Below are positions 6,287-14,496 of a stretch of 30,058 nt of DNA, piece by piece. The notes beneath the pieces are model-generated. The model did no database searches. It was given only the letters and a program-made list of their open reading frames with translations, and was not told the origin of the DNA. The position numbers and the translations under genes were made by a program. Within the stretch, counting starts at the first letter, position 1; the number at the start of each line of letters is the position of its first letter. The DNA is from Oscillospiraceae bacterium (GTDB lineage: Bacteria; Bacillota_A; Clostridia; Oscillospirales; Oscillospiraceae), in assembly GCA_017505505.1 (NCBI GenBank), contig JAFVPA010000032.1, positions 1-30,058 on the forward strand. The letters are read 5' to 3'.

Positions 6287-7918
6287 TTATTTTCTGATCT
6301 TTACAATATCCGAATGATCCCGGCCAAATTTCATCAGCTGGTCCATCCGGGGATTACCGGCAGGCTTGGCCGTCATATCCACCACAACGGCCCGGACCGG
6401 ACGGTTCAGCATGGCGCTGGCCTTCCGGGCGACCACTTCCACGATATCCGGCTTGTCCAGCATCGTCACCGTAAATGGATTGGCGCAGCGCAGTTCCAGC
6501 GTGTCCGCAACTAGCGCCCCTTGCACCGGCGCATTGGGACTGGGAACGAAGAAGCCGGTAATGGGCGGCTTCAATTCCTTCCGTACCGCACCGCACAGCT
6601 CCGACCAGAAGCCCACAGGGGCCTCGCTGGGCTGAGGCATAGGCGGTTCCTCCTCCGAAGGAGGCGCATCCTCATCCCCAGGCATGGGGGGACGGTCCTC
6701 TTCAAAGGCATCCTCCTGCACCTGGGCAGGCTTTTTCTTTTGCGGTGCCGCAGCAACAAAGCTGCCGCTTTTGATCTGCTCCTCCAGCCGGGTCAGACGG
6801 GCATTCAGGTCCTTGGCATCCAGACTCAGCTCCGGCTGGCACAGCTCCAGAATACACAGCTCCGCATCCATCCGCCGGCTGGCAGAACGGGTAAACCCTC
6901 CCAGGGTGGTCTGCAGCAGATTCATCATCCGCACCAGCTCGGCGCTGGAAAGGGCCCTGGTCAGCTCCAGCACCTCTTTGTCGGAAGCCACGCCGGACAG
7001 CATGGTGATCCCTGCCCCACCTGCGGTTTTCATCACCAGCAGATCCCGGGTCAGGCAAGCCATTTCGTCCAGCATAGCGGAAAGGTCTTTGCCCTCGGTA
7101 TACAGACGGTTGAATAGCTCCAGCGCGGATTTTGTATCATGGTTTGCGATGTAGCCCATCAGCTCACCGCACTTCTGTTCGCCGGCGATGCCAAGGCAGG
7201 CATAGACACGCTCCGCCGTCAGCTCTCCGGTGGTGGCCGAAGCGCACTGGTCCAACAGGCTCAGGCCGTCACGCATACCGCCGTCAGCAAGTCTCGCCAG
7301 AACACGGGCGGCTCCGTCATCCAGGTCAATGCTCTCCTGATAGGCAACATACTGCAGCCGGGCCGCGATATCCTCCTGGGAGATCCGTCGGAAGGAGAAC
7401 CGCTGGCACCGGGACAAAATGGTGGCCGGGACCTTATGCAGCTCCGTTGTGGCCAGAATGAACAGCAGGTGCTCCGGCGGCTCCTCAATGATCTTCAGCA
7501 GGGCATTGAAAGCCGAAATGGACAGCATGTGGACCTCGTCGATGATGTACACACGCATCTTCACCTGAGAGGGCGCATAGATGGCATCGTCCCGCAGGTC
7601 CCGGACATTGTCAACACCGTTGTTGGAGGCTGCGTCGATCTCCAGCACATCCATACAGGCCCCGGAATCAATGGCCCGGCAGGCCTCACAGCAGTTGCAG
7701 GGATTGCCGTTATCGGGATTCAGACAGTTGACCGCCTTCGCCAAAATCTTGGCACAGCTGGTCTTGCCCGTACCCCGGGAGCCTGTGAACAGATACGCAT
7801 GGCTCATGCGCCCGGACATCAGCTGGGTCTTCAGGGTCTGCGTCACAGCCATCTGCCCGGAAACGTCATCAAAGGTCTGAGGACGGTACTTTCGATATAA
7901 TGCTTGATAGGCCGACAT
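6287..7918 (-). CDS. dnaX: DNA polymerase III subunit gamma/tau
   Basis: Clamp-loader ATPase of the replisome. With the start at 7918 it has 543 residues, in the usual range. The N-terminus SAYQALYRKYRPQTFDDVSG is characteristic; the Walker A is GSRGTGKT (46-53); a zinc-binding cluster follows with four closely spaced cysteines; the Walker B is IIDEVHML; then the sensor I and SRC arginine-finger region (TTELHKVPATILSRCQRF). The C-terminal third has a Pro/Glu-rich linker (about 385-425) and a tau-like tail. I chose ATG 7918 because GGAGG is 6 nt before it; ATG 7924 would touch the Shine-Dalgarno. It starts only about 25 nt after the SRP RNA terminator run, and ybaB and recR follow. Confidence 0.96.
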   Translation of the reverse strand: MSAYQALYRKYRPQTFDDVSGQMAVTQTLKTQLMSGRMSHAYLFTGSRGTGKTSCAKILAKAVNCLNPDNGNPCNCCEACRAIDSGACMDVLEIDAASNNGVDNVRDLRDDAIYAPSQVKMRVYIIDEVHMLSISAFNALLKIIEEPPEHLLFILATTELHKVPATILSRCQRFSFRRISQEDIAARLQYVAYQESIDLDDGAARVLARLADGGMRDGLSLLDQCASATTGELTAERVYACLGIAGEQKCGELMGYIANHDTKSALELFNRLYTEGKDLSAMLDEMACLTRDLLVMKTAGGAGITMLSGVASDKEVLELTRALSSAELVRMMNLLQTTLGGFTRSASRRMDAELCILELCQPELSLDAKDLNARLTRLEEQIKSGSFVAAAPQKKKPAQVQEDAFEEDRPPMPGDEDAPPSEEEPPMPQPSEAPVGFWSELCGAVRKELKPPITGFFVPSPNAPVQGALVADTLELRCANPFTVTMLDKPDIVEVVARKASAMLNRPVRAVVVDMTAKPAGNPRMDQLMKFGRDHSDIVKIRK

Positions 7919-7940
7919 ACACATCCTCCTTCGTAAATTG

Positions 7941-8253
7941 AAAAAACGGCCGACTTATAACAAGATCGCACACCCACATTTGAACGAGCCGAACATCCGG
8001 TACCTCAGCAGTAAGCTCAAAAACGGCAACCTCGCGGCACACGGAAAGATCCGCTTAAGGCTGCTTGGTTCCCCACCTGACCTGGTTCACGGGATTCCGT
8101 TGCGCAAGACCGATCTCTCAACACCACTTACTGAGGGCAGACGATATTCAAAACAAGTCCGGGTGTGGGAATTCATCCCTGCTGTAGCGGATTGCAGGTA
8201 CAGGGCACCGCTATCTCCCCGACTAGTGCGACCTTGTTATAAGCCGGCCGGCC
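7941..8253 (-). ncRNA. ffs: Signal recognition particle RNA, large Firmicutes type
   Basis: On the minus strand the conserved domain IV hairpin lies at 8059-8082, with GGTCAGG, an asymmetric loop GGGAACCAAGCAGCC and the apical GGGGAA-type loop that binds Ffh. The 5' and 3' ends pair through a long stem: about 8226-8250 with about 7947-7971, sharing CTTATAACAAG-type sequence. The 3' side runs into TTTTTT (7946-7941) as a terminator. At about 300 nt it has room for an Alu domain. It lies between acpP and dnaX; an SRP RNA next to dnaX is the usual Firmicutes order. I could not find a convincing promoter directly before it. Confidence 0.93.
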
Positions 8254-8281
8254 TTTTACAAGGTTTTGTATTATGTTTTAC

Positions 8282-8503
8282 TTAAGCCAGCTTGGACTCA
8301 ACGAAGTCGGCCAGTTCCTGGAAGGTAGCGATCTTCTGATCCTCCATATCCAGCTCAATGCCCAGTTCGCTCTCCAGGTCCATGATCATCTCGACCACAT
8401 CCAGGGAATCAATGCCCAGGCTCTCAAAGGTGGAATCAGGAGTGATCTGGTCAATATCCAGCTCCAGCTGCTTGGCTGCATACTTTGCAAGTTTCTCAAA
8501 CAT
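8282..8503 (-). CDS. acpP: Acyl carrier protein
   Basis: Carries growing acyl chains on a 4'-phosphopantetheine arm in type II fatty acid synthesis. It has 73 residues, is acidic and is four-helical in design. The attachment site is GIDSLDVVEM with Ser33, in the exact context expected for holo-ACP synthase. AGGAGG precedes the ATG at a good distance and a strong promoter lies at 8554-8582. It stands without other fatty acid synthesis genes and is followed 29 bp later by the SRP RNA, with no terminator that I can see between them. Confidence 0.96.
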   Translation of the reverse strand: MFEKLAKYAAKQLELDIDQITPDSTFESLGIDSLDVVEMIMDLESELGIELDMEDQKIATFQELADFVESKLA

Positions 8504-8553
8504 AGAGTAGTCCTCCTAAAAAATGTTCTCTCTTAAAGCACTATCCAACGGCT

Positions 8554-8582
8554 ATTCTAGTACAAAATCAAAGATTTGTCAA
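8554..8582 (-). promoter_or_regulatory. Strong promoter of acpP
   Basis: TTGACA (8582-8577), 17-bp spacer, TAGAAT (8559-8554) on the minus strand: a perfect -35 and a five-of-six -10. Predicted start near 8547, giving a leader of about 44 nt. Confidence 0.8.
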
Positions 8583-8592
8583 TATGTGATTT

Positions 8593-9816
8593 TCAGCGTG
8601 TACAGACTGCCATCCCCGCCGCATAGGCTGTGGCCCAGGCGATCTGTAAATTGAAGCCGCCGGTATAGGCATCGCAATCGATGATCTCTCCCGCGAAATA
8701 CAGCCCAGAAACCTTCCTGGATTCCATGGTTTTTGGGTCGATCTCAGAAGTTTTCACACCGCCGCTGGTGATGATAGCTTCTGAAACGGGGCGCTTTCCC
8801 GTGATATCCAGCCGGAAGCCCTTCAGCAGCTCAACCAGGGCCCGCCGCTTCTGCCGGGTCAGGGAATTGGCCTGCATCTCCGGGTCGATCTCCAGGCGGC
8901 GTAAAACCACCGGGATCATGCTCCGGGGCAAAAGATCCGTCAGAGCATTCTCCATGGAACGGTTCTTGTACAGCTCCATATCCCGCTGGATACGGTCATC
9001 CAGCTTGTTTTCTTCCAACGCAGGCTTCAGATCCAGCACCAGCCGGCAGCCCTCCCCTTTCAGGTGGCAGCTGGCCGACAGGACAGTAGGGCCGGAAACA
9101 CCAAAATGGGTAAACAGCAATTCGCCAAAGTCCTTATAGAGCACCTTTCCCTTGGCGTTCAGCAGCTTTACGCCCACGTTGCGCAGGGACAGGCCCTGCA
9201 TATCGGGGCAGTCCGTTCCTGCGATCTCAAGGGGTACCAGACTTCCCTGGGCCGGAATGATGGTATGCCCCAAAGCCTGGGCCATGGTATACCCATCGCC
9301 GGTAGAGCCGGTAGCCGGATAGGACGCGCCGCCGGTGGCCAGGATAACCCAATCGCTGTGGAGCGTCTCATTCTGTGTCTGAACACCAGCCGCTTTCCCC
9401 TCTTCAGTGAGAATTGCCTTTACCCGGGCTGTTTTTACCGTCACATTCAGGCGGCGAAGTTCCCTTTGCAGACAATCCAGAACAGACTGAGACTTATCCG
9501 TCACCGGGAAGACCCGGTTACCCCGTTCCGTCTTCAGGGCGCAGCCGTGCTCCTCAAAAAATGCCATGGTTTTGGCAGGCGGGAAGGCCGTCATGGCGCT
9601 GTAAAGGAAGCGGCCGTTCCGGGGGGTATTTTGCAGGACTTCCTGCTCGGAGCAGTCATTGGTCACGTTGCAGCGGCCTTTGCCTGTGATCAGCAATTTC
9701 TTGCCAAGGCGATCATTTCTTTCCAAAAGCAGGACCTTTTGCCCCTGCCGGGCAGCCGTGATGGCCGCGAACATTCCGGCAGGGCCTCCGCCGATTATGA
9801 TTCCATCAAATCTCAT
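8593..9816 (-). CDS. BaiN/HI0933-family NAD(P)/FAD-dependent oxidoreductase
   Basis: A flavoprotein of 407 residues with a dinucleotide-binding N-terminus (IIIGGGPAGMFAAITAA, about 6-22, then LLLERNDRLGKKLLITGKGR). Also present are CNVTNDCS, typical of the family, a second GG motif (VILATGGASYPATGSTGDGY, about 157-176), and a C-terminal FAD contact (SGLYFAGEIIDCDAYTGGFN). The family includes YhiN-like proteins and BaiN of bile-acid metabolism, but most members have no proven reaction, so I assign no substrate. It starts 11 nt after the RpiR-type regulator gene ends, so the two are probably one transcript. Confidence 0.92.
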   Translation of the reverse strand: MRFDGIIIGGGPAGMFAAITAARQGQKVLLLERNDRLGKKLLITGKGRCNVTNDCSEQEVLQNTPRNGRFLYSAMTAFPPAKTMAFFEEHGCALKTERGNRVFPVTDKSQSVLDCLQRELRRLNVTVKTARVKAILTEEGKAAGVQTQNETLHSDWVILATGGASYPATGSTGDGYTMAQALGHTIIPAQGSLVPLEIAGTDCPDMQGLSLRNVGVKLLNAKGKVLYKDFGELLFTHFGVSGPTVLSASCHLKGEGCRLVLDLKPALEENKLDDRIQRDMELYKNRSMENALTDLLPRSMIPVVLRRLEIDPEMQANSLTRQKRRALVELLKGFRLDITGKRPVSEAIITSGGVKTSEIDPKTMESRKVSGLYFAGEIIDCDAYTGGFNLQIAWATAYAAGMAVCTR

Positions 9817-9827
9817 ATCCGATACAC

Positions 9828-10694
9828 TTATTTCTCCGTCTGCTTTTCGTAAACATCGTATTCATCCCAGATCCGTTCCAGATTGGTAAATGTCTGGGCC
9901 AACTCCTTCTCCCGCTTGGCGGCAATGGCCACGATCAGGGCATTCACAAGACTCAGCGGTGCCACCAGGGAATCCACCAGGGAGACCATATCACTCTTGG
10001 CCAGCAGAACATGGTCGGAATTCACGCCCAGGGGAGACAGCTTGCTGTCGGTGATGCCGATAACCGTGGCTCCGGCGCTGCGGCAGTATATGGCACCCTT
10101 GGTAGTGGAGGAGGAATATCGGGGGAAGGAGAACGCAATGACCACATCCTCAGAGTTCACACCAACGATCTTTTCGAACATCTCTCCCGCGCTGAAACCG
10201 GAAATTACATGGACATTATTGAACATATAGTTCAGATAATACCCCAAAAAGTTCGCCAAAGGCGCAACAGACCGGACACCCAGGATATAGACACGCTTGG
10301 CCTTGATGATGGCATTTACCGCAGACTTAAATTCCTCACGGCTGACGGTTTCACTGGTCTGGCGCAGCTTTTCCATATCGGAATGCAGCACCATGGAGAC
10401 CACATCATTGTCGCCATAACGGTTGTTTGCCACTTCAATACGCTGGACGGAGGTCAGACGGTTCAGTACCATCTCCCGCATGGCCTTCTGCATGCTGGGA
10501 TAGCCATCAAAGCCCAGGTCCACAGCGAAACGGACAACGGTGGATTCGGATACGCCTACAGTCTTGCCCAGACGGTTGGCAGTCATAAAGGCCGCCTTGT
10601 CATAGGCCTCGGTGATATAGCGGGCGATGCGTTTCTGGCCCTTTGAAAAGGTGGGCTCTTTTTCCTGTAATATCGTTAAAAAGTCGTAGCTCAT
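9828..10694 (-). CDS. MurR/RpiR family transcriptional regulator
   Basis: A 288-residue regulator with an N-terminal RpiR-type helix-turn-helix (SKGQKRIARYITEAYDKAAF to GVSESTVVRFAVDLGFDGYP, about 18-66) and a C-terminal SIS sugar-phosphate isomerase fold (about 120-250; VYILGVRSVAPLANFLGYYL and FSFPRYSSSTTKGAIYCRSA). Such proteins sense phosphosugars and control sugar or amino-sugar genes. Here the neighbour is a BaiN-like flavoprotein, not a sugar gene, so the regulon is not evident. AGGAGG precedes the ATG, and a promoter lies at 10740-10768. Confidence 0.93.
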   Translation of the reverse strand: MSYDFLTILQEKEPTFSKGQKRIARYITEAYDKAAFMTANRLGKTVGVSESTVVRFAVDLGFDGYPSMQKAMREMVLNRLTSVQRIEVANNRYGDNDVVSMVLHSDMEKLRQTSETVSREEFKSAVNAIIKAKRVYILGVRSVAPLANFLGYYLNYMFNNVHVISGFSAGEMFEKIVGVNSEDVVIAFSFPRYSSSTTKGAIYCRSAGATVIGITDSKLSPLGVNSDHVLLAKSDMVSLVDSLVAPLSLVNALIVAIAAKREKELAQTFTNLERIWDEYDVYEKQTEK

Positions 10695-10739
10695 AGCAGC
10701 CTCCTGACAGGGATGATCCTCTTTTTCACTGTAATGTCC

Positions 10740-10768
10740 ATAGTATCAAATGCAGCCGAATTTTGCAA
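10740..10768 (-). promoter_or_regulatory. Promoter of the rpiR-type gene
   Basis: TTGCAA (10768-10763), 17-bp spacer, TACTAT (10745-10740) on the minus strand, about 50 bp before the ATG. Confidence 0.6.
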
Positions 10769-10810
10769 GAGACAACATTTTAAAAATGCAGGAAATAATT
10801 CAAACGCACA

Positions 10811-10841
10811 ACAGGGCAGCCCTGCACGAAAGCCGCCCTGT
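10811..10841 (-). terminator. Possible terminator after the pseudouridine synthase gene
   Basis: ACAGGGCGGC and GCTGCCCTGT on the minus strand form a 10-bp stem with one mismatch. The following TGTGCGTTTG is only weakly T-rich, so termination may be imperfect. Confidence 0.45.
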
Positions 10842-10847
10842 GTCACA

Positions 10848-11555
10848 TTATTTTAGCTTGCTGACCTCTTCCTCTGTCAGATACCGCCATTTTCCCAGGG
10901 GCAAGTCTCCAAGGGACAAGCTTCCCTCCTTGATCCGGCGCAGACGGGTACAGTACATCCCTGCCGCTTCACACATCCGCCGTACCTGTCGATTCCGGCC
11001 TTCGTGAATGGTGACCTGGAATTTTGCTTTTTTTCCTTCCGCACGGATCAGCTTCACCTTCGGCGGTCGGATGGTATAGCCGTCCAGGGTAATTGGCCGG
11101 GACAGGCGGACCTCCGCGCCGGGAACATAGCCTGTGACCCAAACATCGTAAGTCTTCTTCACCTCATGCTTTGGGTGCATCAGGGCATTGGCAAAGGCCC
11201 CGTCATTGGTAAACAGCAGCAAGCCCTCAGAGTCCATATCCAGACGACCCACGGGATAGACCCGGACACCGCAGTCCGCCACCAACTGGGCCGCATTTGG
11301 ACGGCCCTTTTCATCGGAAAGCGTGGTCACATATCCCCGGGGCTTGTGCAGGAGGATATATATGTAGGCCTCCTGCCGTGGCAGGGGCTGGCCGTTTATC
11401 AGGATCTCGTCAGCATCCGGGTCGGCGGTATCTCCCAGCTTTGCCGGCAGGCCGTTCACCGTCACCAAACCATTTTGAATCATTTCCTCTGCCTTGCGCC
11501 GGGATGCAACACCCCGGGAGGAGAGTATCTTCTGTAAACGTTCTTTCATCGTCAT
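10848..11555 (-). CDS. rluB: RsuA/RluB-family pseudouridine synthase
   Basis: Converts a specific uridine of rRNA to pseudouridine; in this family usually position 2605 (E. coli numbering) of 23S rRNA. It has an N-terminal S4 RNA-binding domain (RLQKILSSRGVASRRKAEEM) and the catalytic GRLDMDSEGLLLFTNDG motif with the essential aspartate, then HEGRNRQVRRMCEA near the C-terminus. The length is 235 residues. The frame is open to 11636, inside the carboxypeptidase gene, but MTMKERLQ at 11555 (or the ATG at 11549) is the normal N-terminus and follows an AGG box. It starts 8 nt after the carboxypeptidase stop, as the last gene of the scpA operon. Confidence 0.93.
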   Translation of the reverse strand: MTMKERLQKILSSRGVASRRKAEEMIQNGLVTVNGLPAKLGDTADPDADEILINGQPLPRQEAYIYILLHKPRGYVTTLSDEKGRPNAAQLVADCGVRVYPVGRLDMDSEGLLLFTNDGAFANALMHPKHEVKKTYDVWVTGYVPGAEVRLSRPITLDGYTIRPPKVKLIRAEGKKAKFQVTIHEGRNRQVRRMCEAAGMYCTRLRRIKEGSLSLGDLPLGKWRYLTEEEVSKLK

Positions 11556-11562
11556 CAACCTG

Positions 11563-12654
11563 TTATTTTCCTTTATCCAGCAGCTTCTGCCAAAAGGACT
11601 TTTCTTCCTCCTGTGTCTGCTCAATGGTAGCTCCATAGACCACAGGTATTTTTCCGACAGCCTTCCCTTCTATCAGGACATACGCATACCCTGCCTCCGC
11701 CCCTTCCACCGCCGGGGCATAGACAAAACCGGGACCGGGCAGAGCCAGCTGGGGATGTTCCTCTTCTGTCAGTGCATAATGGAAATCCTCTGCCGCCAGA
11801 ACCTGCACCGTACAGGTCTCCCCTCCGATCACATCCACCGTGCCGACCACAGCTCCCGCCTCGACAACCTGCCGGACGCTGTAACGCCGGAATCCATCCT
11901 CCAGTAGCGCCGCATGGTCCTCCCAGTCGTTGGGATCATCGATGGTCACCGCTACCAGACGCCGGCCATTCCGGGCCGCGCTGGAGACCAGGATGCGGCC
12001 AGCGGCTTTGGTAAAGCCTGTCTTCACACCGTCCGCGCCCTCTACCCACCACAGCAGCTTATTGTGGTTGGTCAGATACCGCTCCCCGATTTTCAAAGAC
12101 CTGGTGGACACTGTTTTGGCAAAGACAGGATTTTCCATGGCATAAGCGGCCAGCTTCGCCAGATCTTTGGCTGTGGAATAATGCCCGGGACTGTCCAATC
12201 CATTGGGATTTTCGAAATGCGTACCGGATAATCCCAAGATCCGGGCCTTATCATTCATCAGTTCCGCAAAGCCCTCCACCGTACCGCCGCAATAGATCGC
12301 CAGAGCCACGGCGGCGTCATTGCCGGAGGACAGCATCAGGCCGTAAAGAAGCTCCTGCAATGTCAGGATCTCCCCTTCTCGCAAATACATGGAAGATCCT
12401 TCGATACCAACGGCTTCTTTGGGGATACGCATCCGGTCCAGAACGTTGCACTGCTCGCAGACGATCAGCGCCGTCATGATCTTCGTGGTGCTGGCGATCA
12501 GGCTGCGCTGGGTGGCGTTTTTCTCATACAGCACCCGGCCGCTGACCGCATCCAGCACATAGGCCTTCCGGGCCGAAATTGCCTCTGCGGAAATCGGAAA
12601 AAACACAGCGGCGGCCAGCACTCCAGCCGCCGCTGTGGCGATAAATCGTTTCAT
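11563..12654 (-). CDS. D-alanyl-D-alanine carboxypeptidase (serine-type, DacF/DacB-like)
   Basis: Trims the terminal D-Ala from peptidoglycan pentapeptides outside the membrane. A signal peptide spans about 1-25 (FIATAAAGVLAAAVFFPISA then AEA). The three penicillin-binding motifs are in order and spaced as expected: STTK (55-58, nucleophile Ser55), SGN (110-112) and KTG (211-213). A C-terminal beta-rich domain (about 260-340) and a charged tail ending in FWQKLLDKGK follow; the tail may be a membrane-surface helix as in other members. The 363-residue length is typical. In spore formers, relatives act on cortex or mother-cell wall; with ytfJ two genes upstream a sporulation role is possible but not shown. 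Confidence 0.93.
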   Translation of the reverse strand: MKRFIATAAAGVLAAAVFFPISAEAISARKAYVLDAVSGRVLYEKNATQRSLIASTTKIMTALIVCEQCNVLDRMRIPKEAVGIEGSSMYLREGEILTLQELLYGLMLSSGNDAAVALAIYCGGTVEGFAELMNDKARILGLSGTHFENPNGLDSPGHYSTAKDLAKLAAYAMENPVFAKTVSTRSLKIGERYLTNHNKLLWWVEGADGVKTGFTKAAGRILVSSAARNGRRLVAVTIDDPNDWEDHAALLEDGFRRYSVRQVVEAGAVVGTVDVIGGETCTVQVLAAEDFHYALTEEEHPQLALPGPGFVYAPAVEGAEAGYAYVLIEGKAVGKIPVVYGATIEQTQEEEKSFWQKLLDKGK

Positions 12655-12695
12655 TGTTCCTCACCCGGAAACAGCATTCCCAGGTTTGGCAGAGA

Positions 12696-12902
12696 TTATT
12701 CCCCGTCTTTATACTCCCGGTGATAGTCTATGATCACAAGCAGGCCCTTGGTGATCCCCAAAAGCCCACAGCCCACTGCCGTGTAAAAGCACAGGCCCAT
12801 AATAAGACTAACACCCTGGAAGAGAACGGCCATCATACCCAAAACCACTGCGGCAAGCAGCAGAAATATGGCCGTCAATAAACGCCAAAGGTATTTTTCC
12901 AT
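12696..12902 (-). CDS. Small membrane protein (68 aa), unknown function
   Basis: Two adjacent hydrophobic segments (about 6-28 and 31-55; LLTAIFLLLAAVVLGMMAVL, then GLCFYTAVGCGLLGITKGLL) and a charged tail DYHREYKDGE. I do not recognise a family. It lies 6 nt after ytfJ and 41 nt before the carboxypeptidase gene, all on one strand, so it is very probably translated as part of this cell-envelope/sporulation operon. It may be an accessory or a simple anchoring protein. Confidence 0.7.
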   Translation of the reverse strand: MEKYLWRLLTAIFLLLAAVVLGMMAVLFQGVSLIMGLCFYTAVGCGLLGITKGLLVIIDYHREYKDGE

Positions 12903-12908
12903 AAAGCT

Positions 12909-13286
12909 TTATTTTGCATTCTTTTTCGCGTCCAGATAGGCCGTCAGCTTATCCAGCGTATCCGGCAGCATTTCCACAACACGCTCAGTGGTGGAATTGG
13001 CAGGCTCAGGGATAGAGATCATGCGGACATTGCCGTCCTTGACCACCAGAAAACAGACCGGGGTCACCTTTACACCGCCACCGACACCGCCGCCAAAGGG
13101 ATTCTCGTTGTTCTTGGTGGCGAAGTCACTTCCGCCGCCGCCAAAGCCAACGCTGACCTTGCTGACGGGGATAATGGTCACACCGTCGGGAGTCTGGATG
13201 GGAGTCCCCACCACAGTATTCACATCCACCATTTCACGCAGCTTCTGGATGGTGGTTTCCAGCATATTGGGAAGTTTCTGGCTCAT
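12909..13286 (-). CDS. ytfJ: YtfJ/GerW family sporulation protein
   Basis: A 125-residue protein with the hallmark pattern of this family: an N-terminal helix MLETTIQKLREMVDVNTVVG, then GTPIQTPDGVTIIPVSKVSV, a Gly-rich block VGFGGGGSDFATKN, a second Gly-rich stretch FGGGVGGGVKVTPVCFLVV and a closing helix. In Bacillus the relative is made in the forespore and is needed for normal spore germination. Here it overlaps the DUF2953 gene by 4 nt (ATGA), the ytfI-ytfJ pairing known from Bacillus. Together with spoIID in this window it suggests a spore former. Confidence 0.93.
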   Translation of the reverse strand: MSQKLPNMLETTIQKLREMVDVNTVVGTPIQTPDGVTIIPVSKVSVGFGGGGSDFATKNNENPFGGGVGGGVKVTPVCFLVVKDGNVRMISIPEPANSTTERVVEMLPDTLDKLTAYLDAKKNAK

Positions 13287-13933
13287 TTCACAGCACCGCC
13301 TTTTCTTTTATTCCGTATTGTCAAAAATTCTTTTACGCCCCGGAAGCCGTACACAGCCAACAGGGCCAGTAATCTGCCCAGGGTAATGGTGATCTCCACC
13401 CGGGCAACCACAAGGGTCTCGGACGCGGTAAAGTCACACTCCACTTCCACGTCCCGTTTTTTTATCACAAACAGCCGTTCCAACACCGGCATCAGGTTCC
13501 CCACTGCGGCCCAGGTCTTGCCGTAGTTCACTGCCAGATCACAGGGATCCGGGGAAGCCAGAATCAGGCGCAGATACAACTCGTCCAGCCGCAGCTTGCG
13601 GCGGAAATCACCGAGGAAATCCAGCGCTACTTTCACAAGAGGAAGAAAGTCCGTCAGGCTGCCGCCTTGTTTCTTCTCCTTCGGCGTTTCTGCCTTCGGA
13701 GGCTGGGGCGGCTTGGGAAGGGGCGTTTCCTCTGCTGGTGATTCTTCTTTTTTCTGTTTGGAATTATCCTTCTTTTTTTCCTTAGGCTGCTTCTTCGGTC
13801 TGGGGAACAAGGCCAGCCTGATTGGTCCCAGAACCAGCTGTAAACGTACACCATCGGAATCATAGCCGACTTTCACACCCAGGGGCAGTACCGCAAGAAG
13901 GAGTAGGATACCGCCGGTGATCAGCCAGCCCAT
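13283..13933 (-). CDS. DUF2953 domain-containing protein (YtfI-like)
   Basis: A 216-residue protein: one N-terminal membrane segment (WLITGGILLLLAVLPLGVKV), a short strand region, a long Lys/Glu/Pro-rich low-complexity linker (about 45-90), then the DUF2953 domain with VNYGKTWAAVGNLMPVLERL and a closing region with EITITLGRLLALLAVYGFRG. The function is unknown; in Bacillus the homolog is next to ytfJ. It overlaps the scpB stop by 1 nt and ytfJ by 4 nt, so translation is probably coupled through the operon. Confidence 0.88.
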   Translation of the reverse strand: MGWLITGGILLLLAVLPLGVKVGYDSDGVRLQLVLGPIRLALFPRPKKQPKEKKKDNSKQKKEESPAEETPLPKPPQPPKAETPKEKKQGGSLTDFLPLVKVALDFLGDFRRKLRLDELYLRLILASPDPCDLAVNYGKTWAAVGNLMPVLERLFVIKKRDVEVECDFTASETLVVARVEITITLGRLLALLAVYGFRGVKEFLTIRNKRKGGAVK

Positions 13934-14496
13934 TACTGTCCCTCCGGCTTCGGTTCTTCCGGAATCTCGATGGGTTCTCCGAAGGAAATTTTTTCAATGG
14001 GAGGAAGCTCTTCCAGAGTAGCAAGTCCGAATGTCCGCAGGAAATCCGGGGTAGTCTTATACTGGATGGGACGGCCGGGAACATTCAGACGTCCCGCCTC
14101 TTCGATCAGCTTCTTATTCAGCAGCGCCGCCACAGAATAGGCACTGTCCACGCCCCGGATCTGCTCCACCATGGCCTTCGTGGCAGGCTGGTAGTAGGCG
14201 ATGATGGTCAAGGTCTCCAGCTGGGAAGAGGACAGCTTGGGCGGCTTCCGGGTTTCCAGAGCTTTGGTGACATAATCCGCCATCTCACCGGAGGAGGCCA
14301 TCTGATAGCCCTTTTCCAGCTTCAAAATGCGAATACCCCGGCGCTCAAAGGCATATTTATCAGCAAGGGCATCCGCCGCCTGCTCGATCTCCGAGGGGTC
14401 AGTTTCCAGTGCAAAGGACAGGCGCTGAATATCGATACGCTCTCCGGCCGCAAAGAGGATGGCCTCAATGGCCCGCTGCAGCTGTTCAAATTCCAT
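13933..14496 (-). CDS. scpB: Segregation and condensation protein B
   Basis: Accessory (kleisin-binding) subunit of the SMC-ScpAB condensin that compacts and separates chromosomes. At 187 residues it has two winged-helix domains: the first starts LQRAIEAILFAAGERIDIQR, and the second includes LSSSQLETLTIIAYYQPATK and IRGVDSAYSVAALLNKKLIE, which are typical of the family. It overlaps the end of scpA by 11 nt, and GGAGATG precedes its ATG. Confidence 0.95.
   Translation of the reverse strand: MEFEQLQRAIEAILFAAGERIDIQRLSFALETDPSEIEQAADALADKYAFERRGIRILKLEKGYQMASSGEMADYVTKALETRKPPKLSSSQLETLTIIAYYQPATKAMVEQIRGVDSAYSVAALLNKKLIEEAGRLNVPGRPIQYKTTPDFLRTFGLATLEELPPIEKISFGEPIEIPEEPKPEGQ

Noticed and set aside
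6720..6780. Possible programmed frameshift site in dnaX (A-rich AAAAGAAAAAG)
   Set aside because: No proper slippery heptamer in the right phase and no clear stimulatory stem; not supported.
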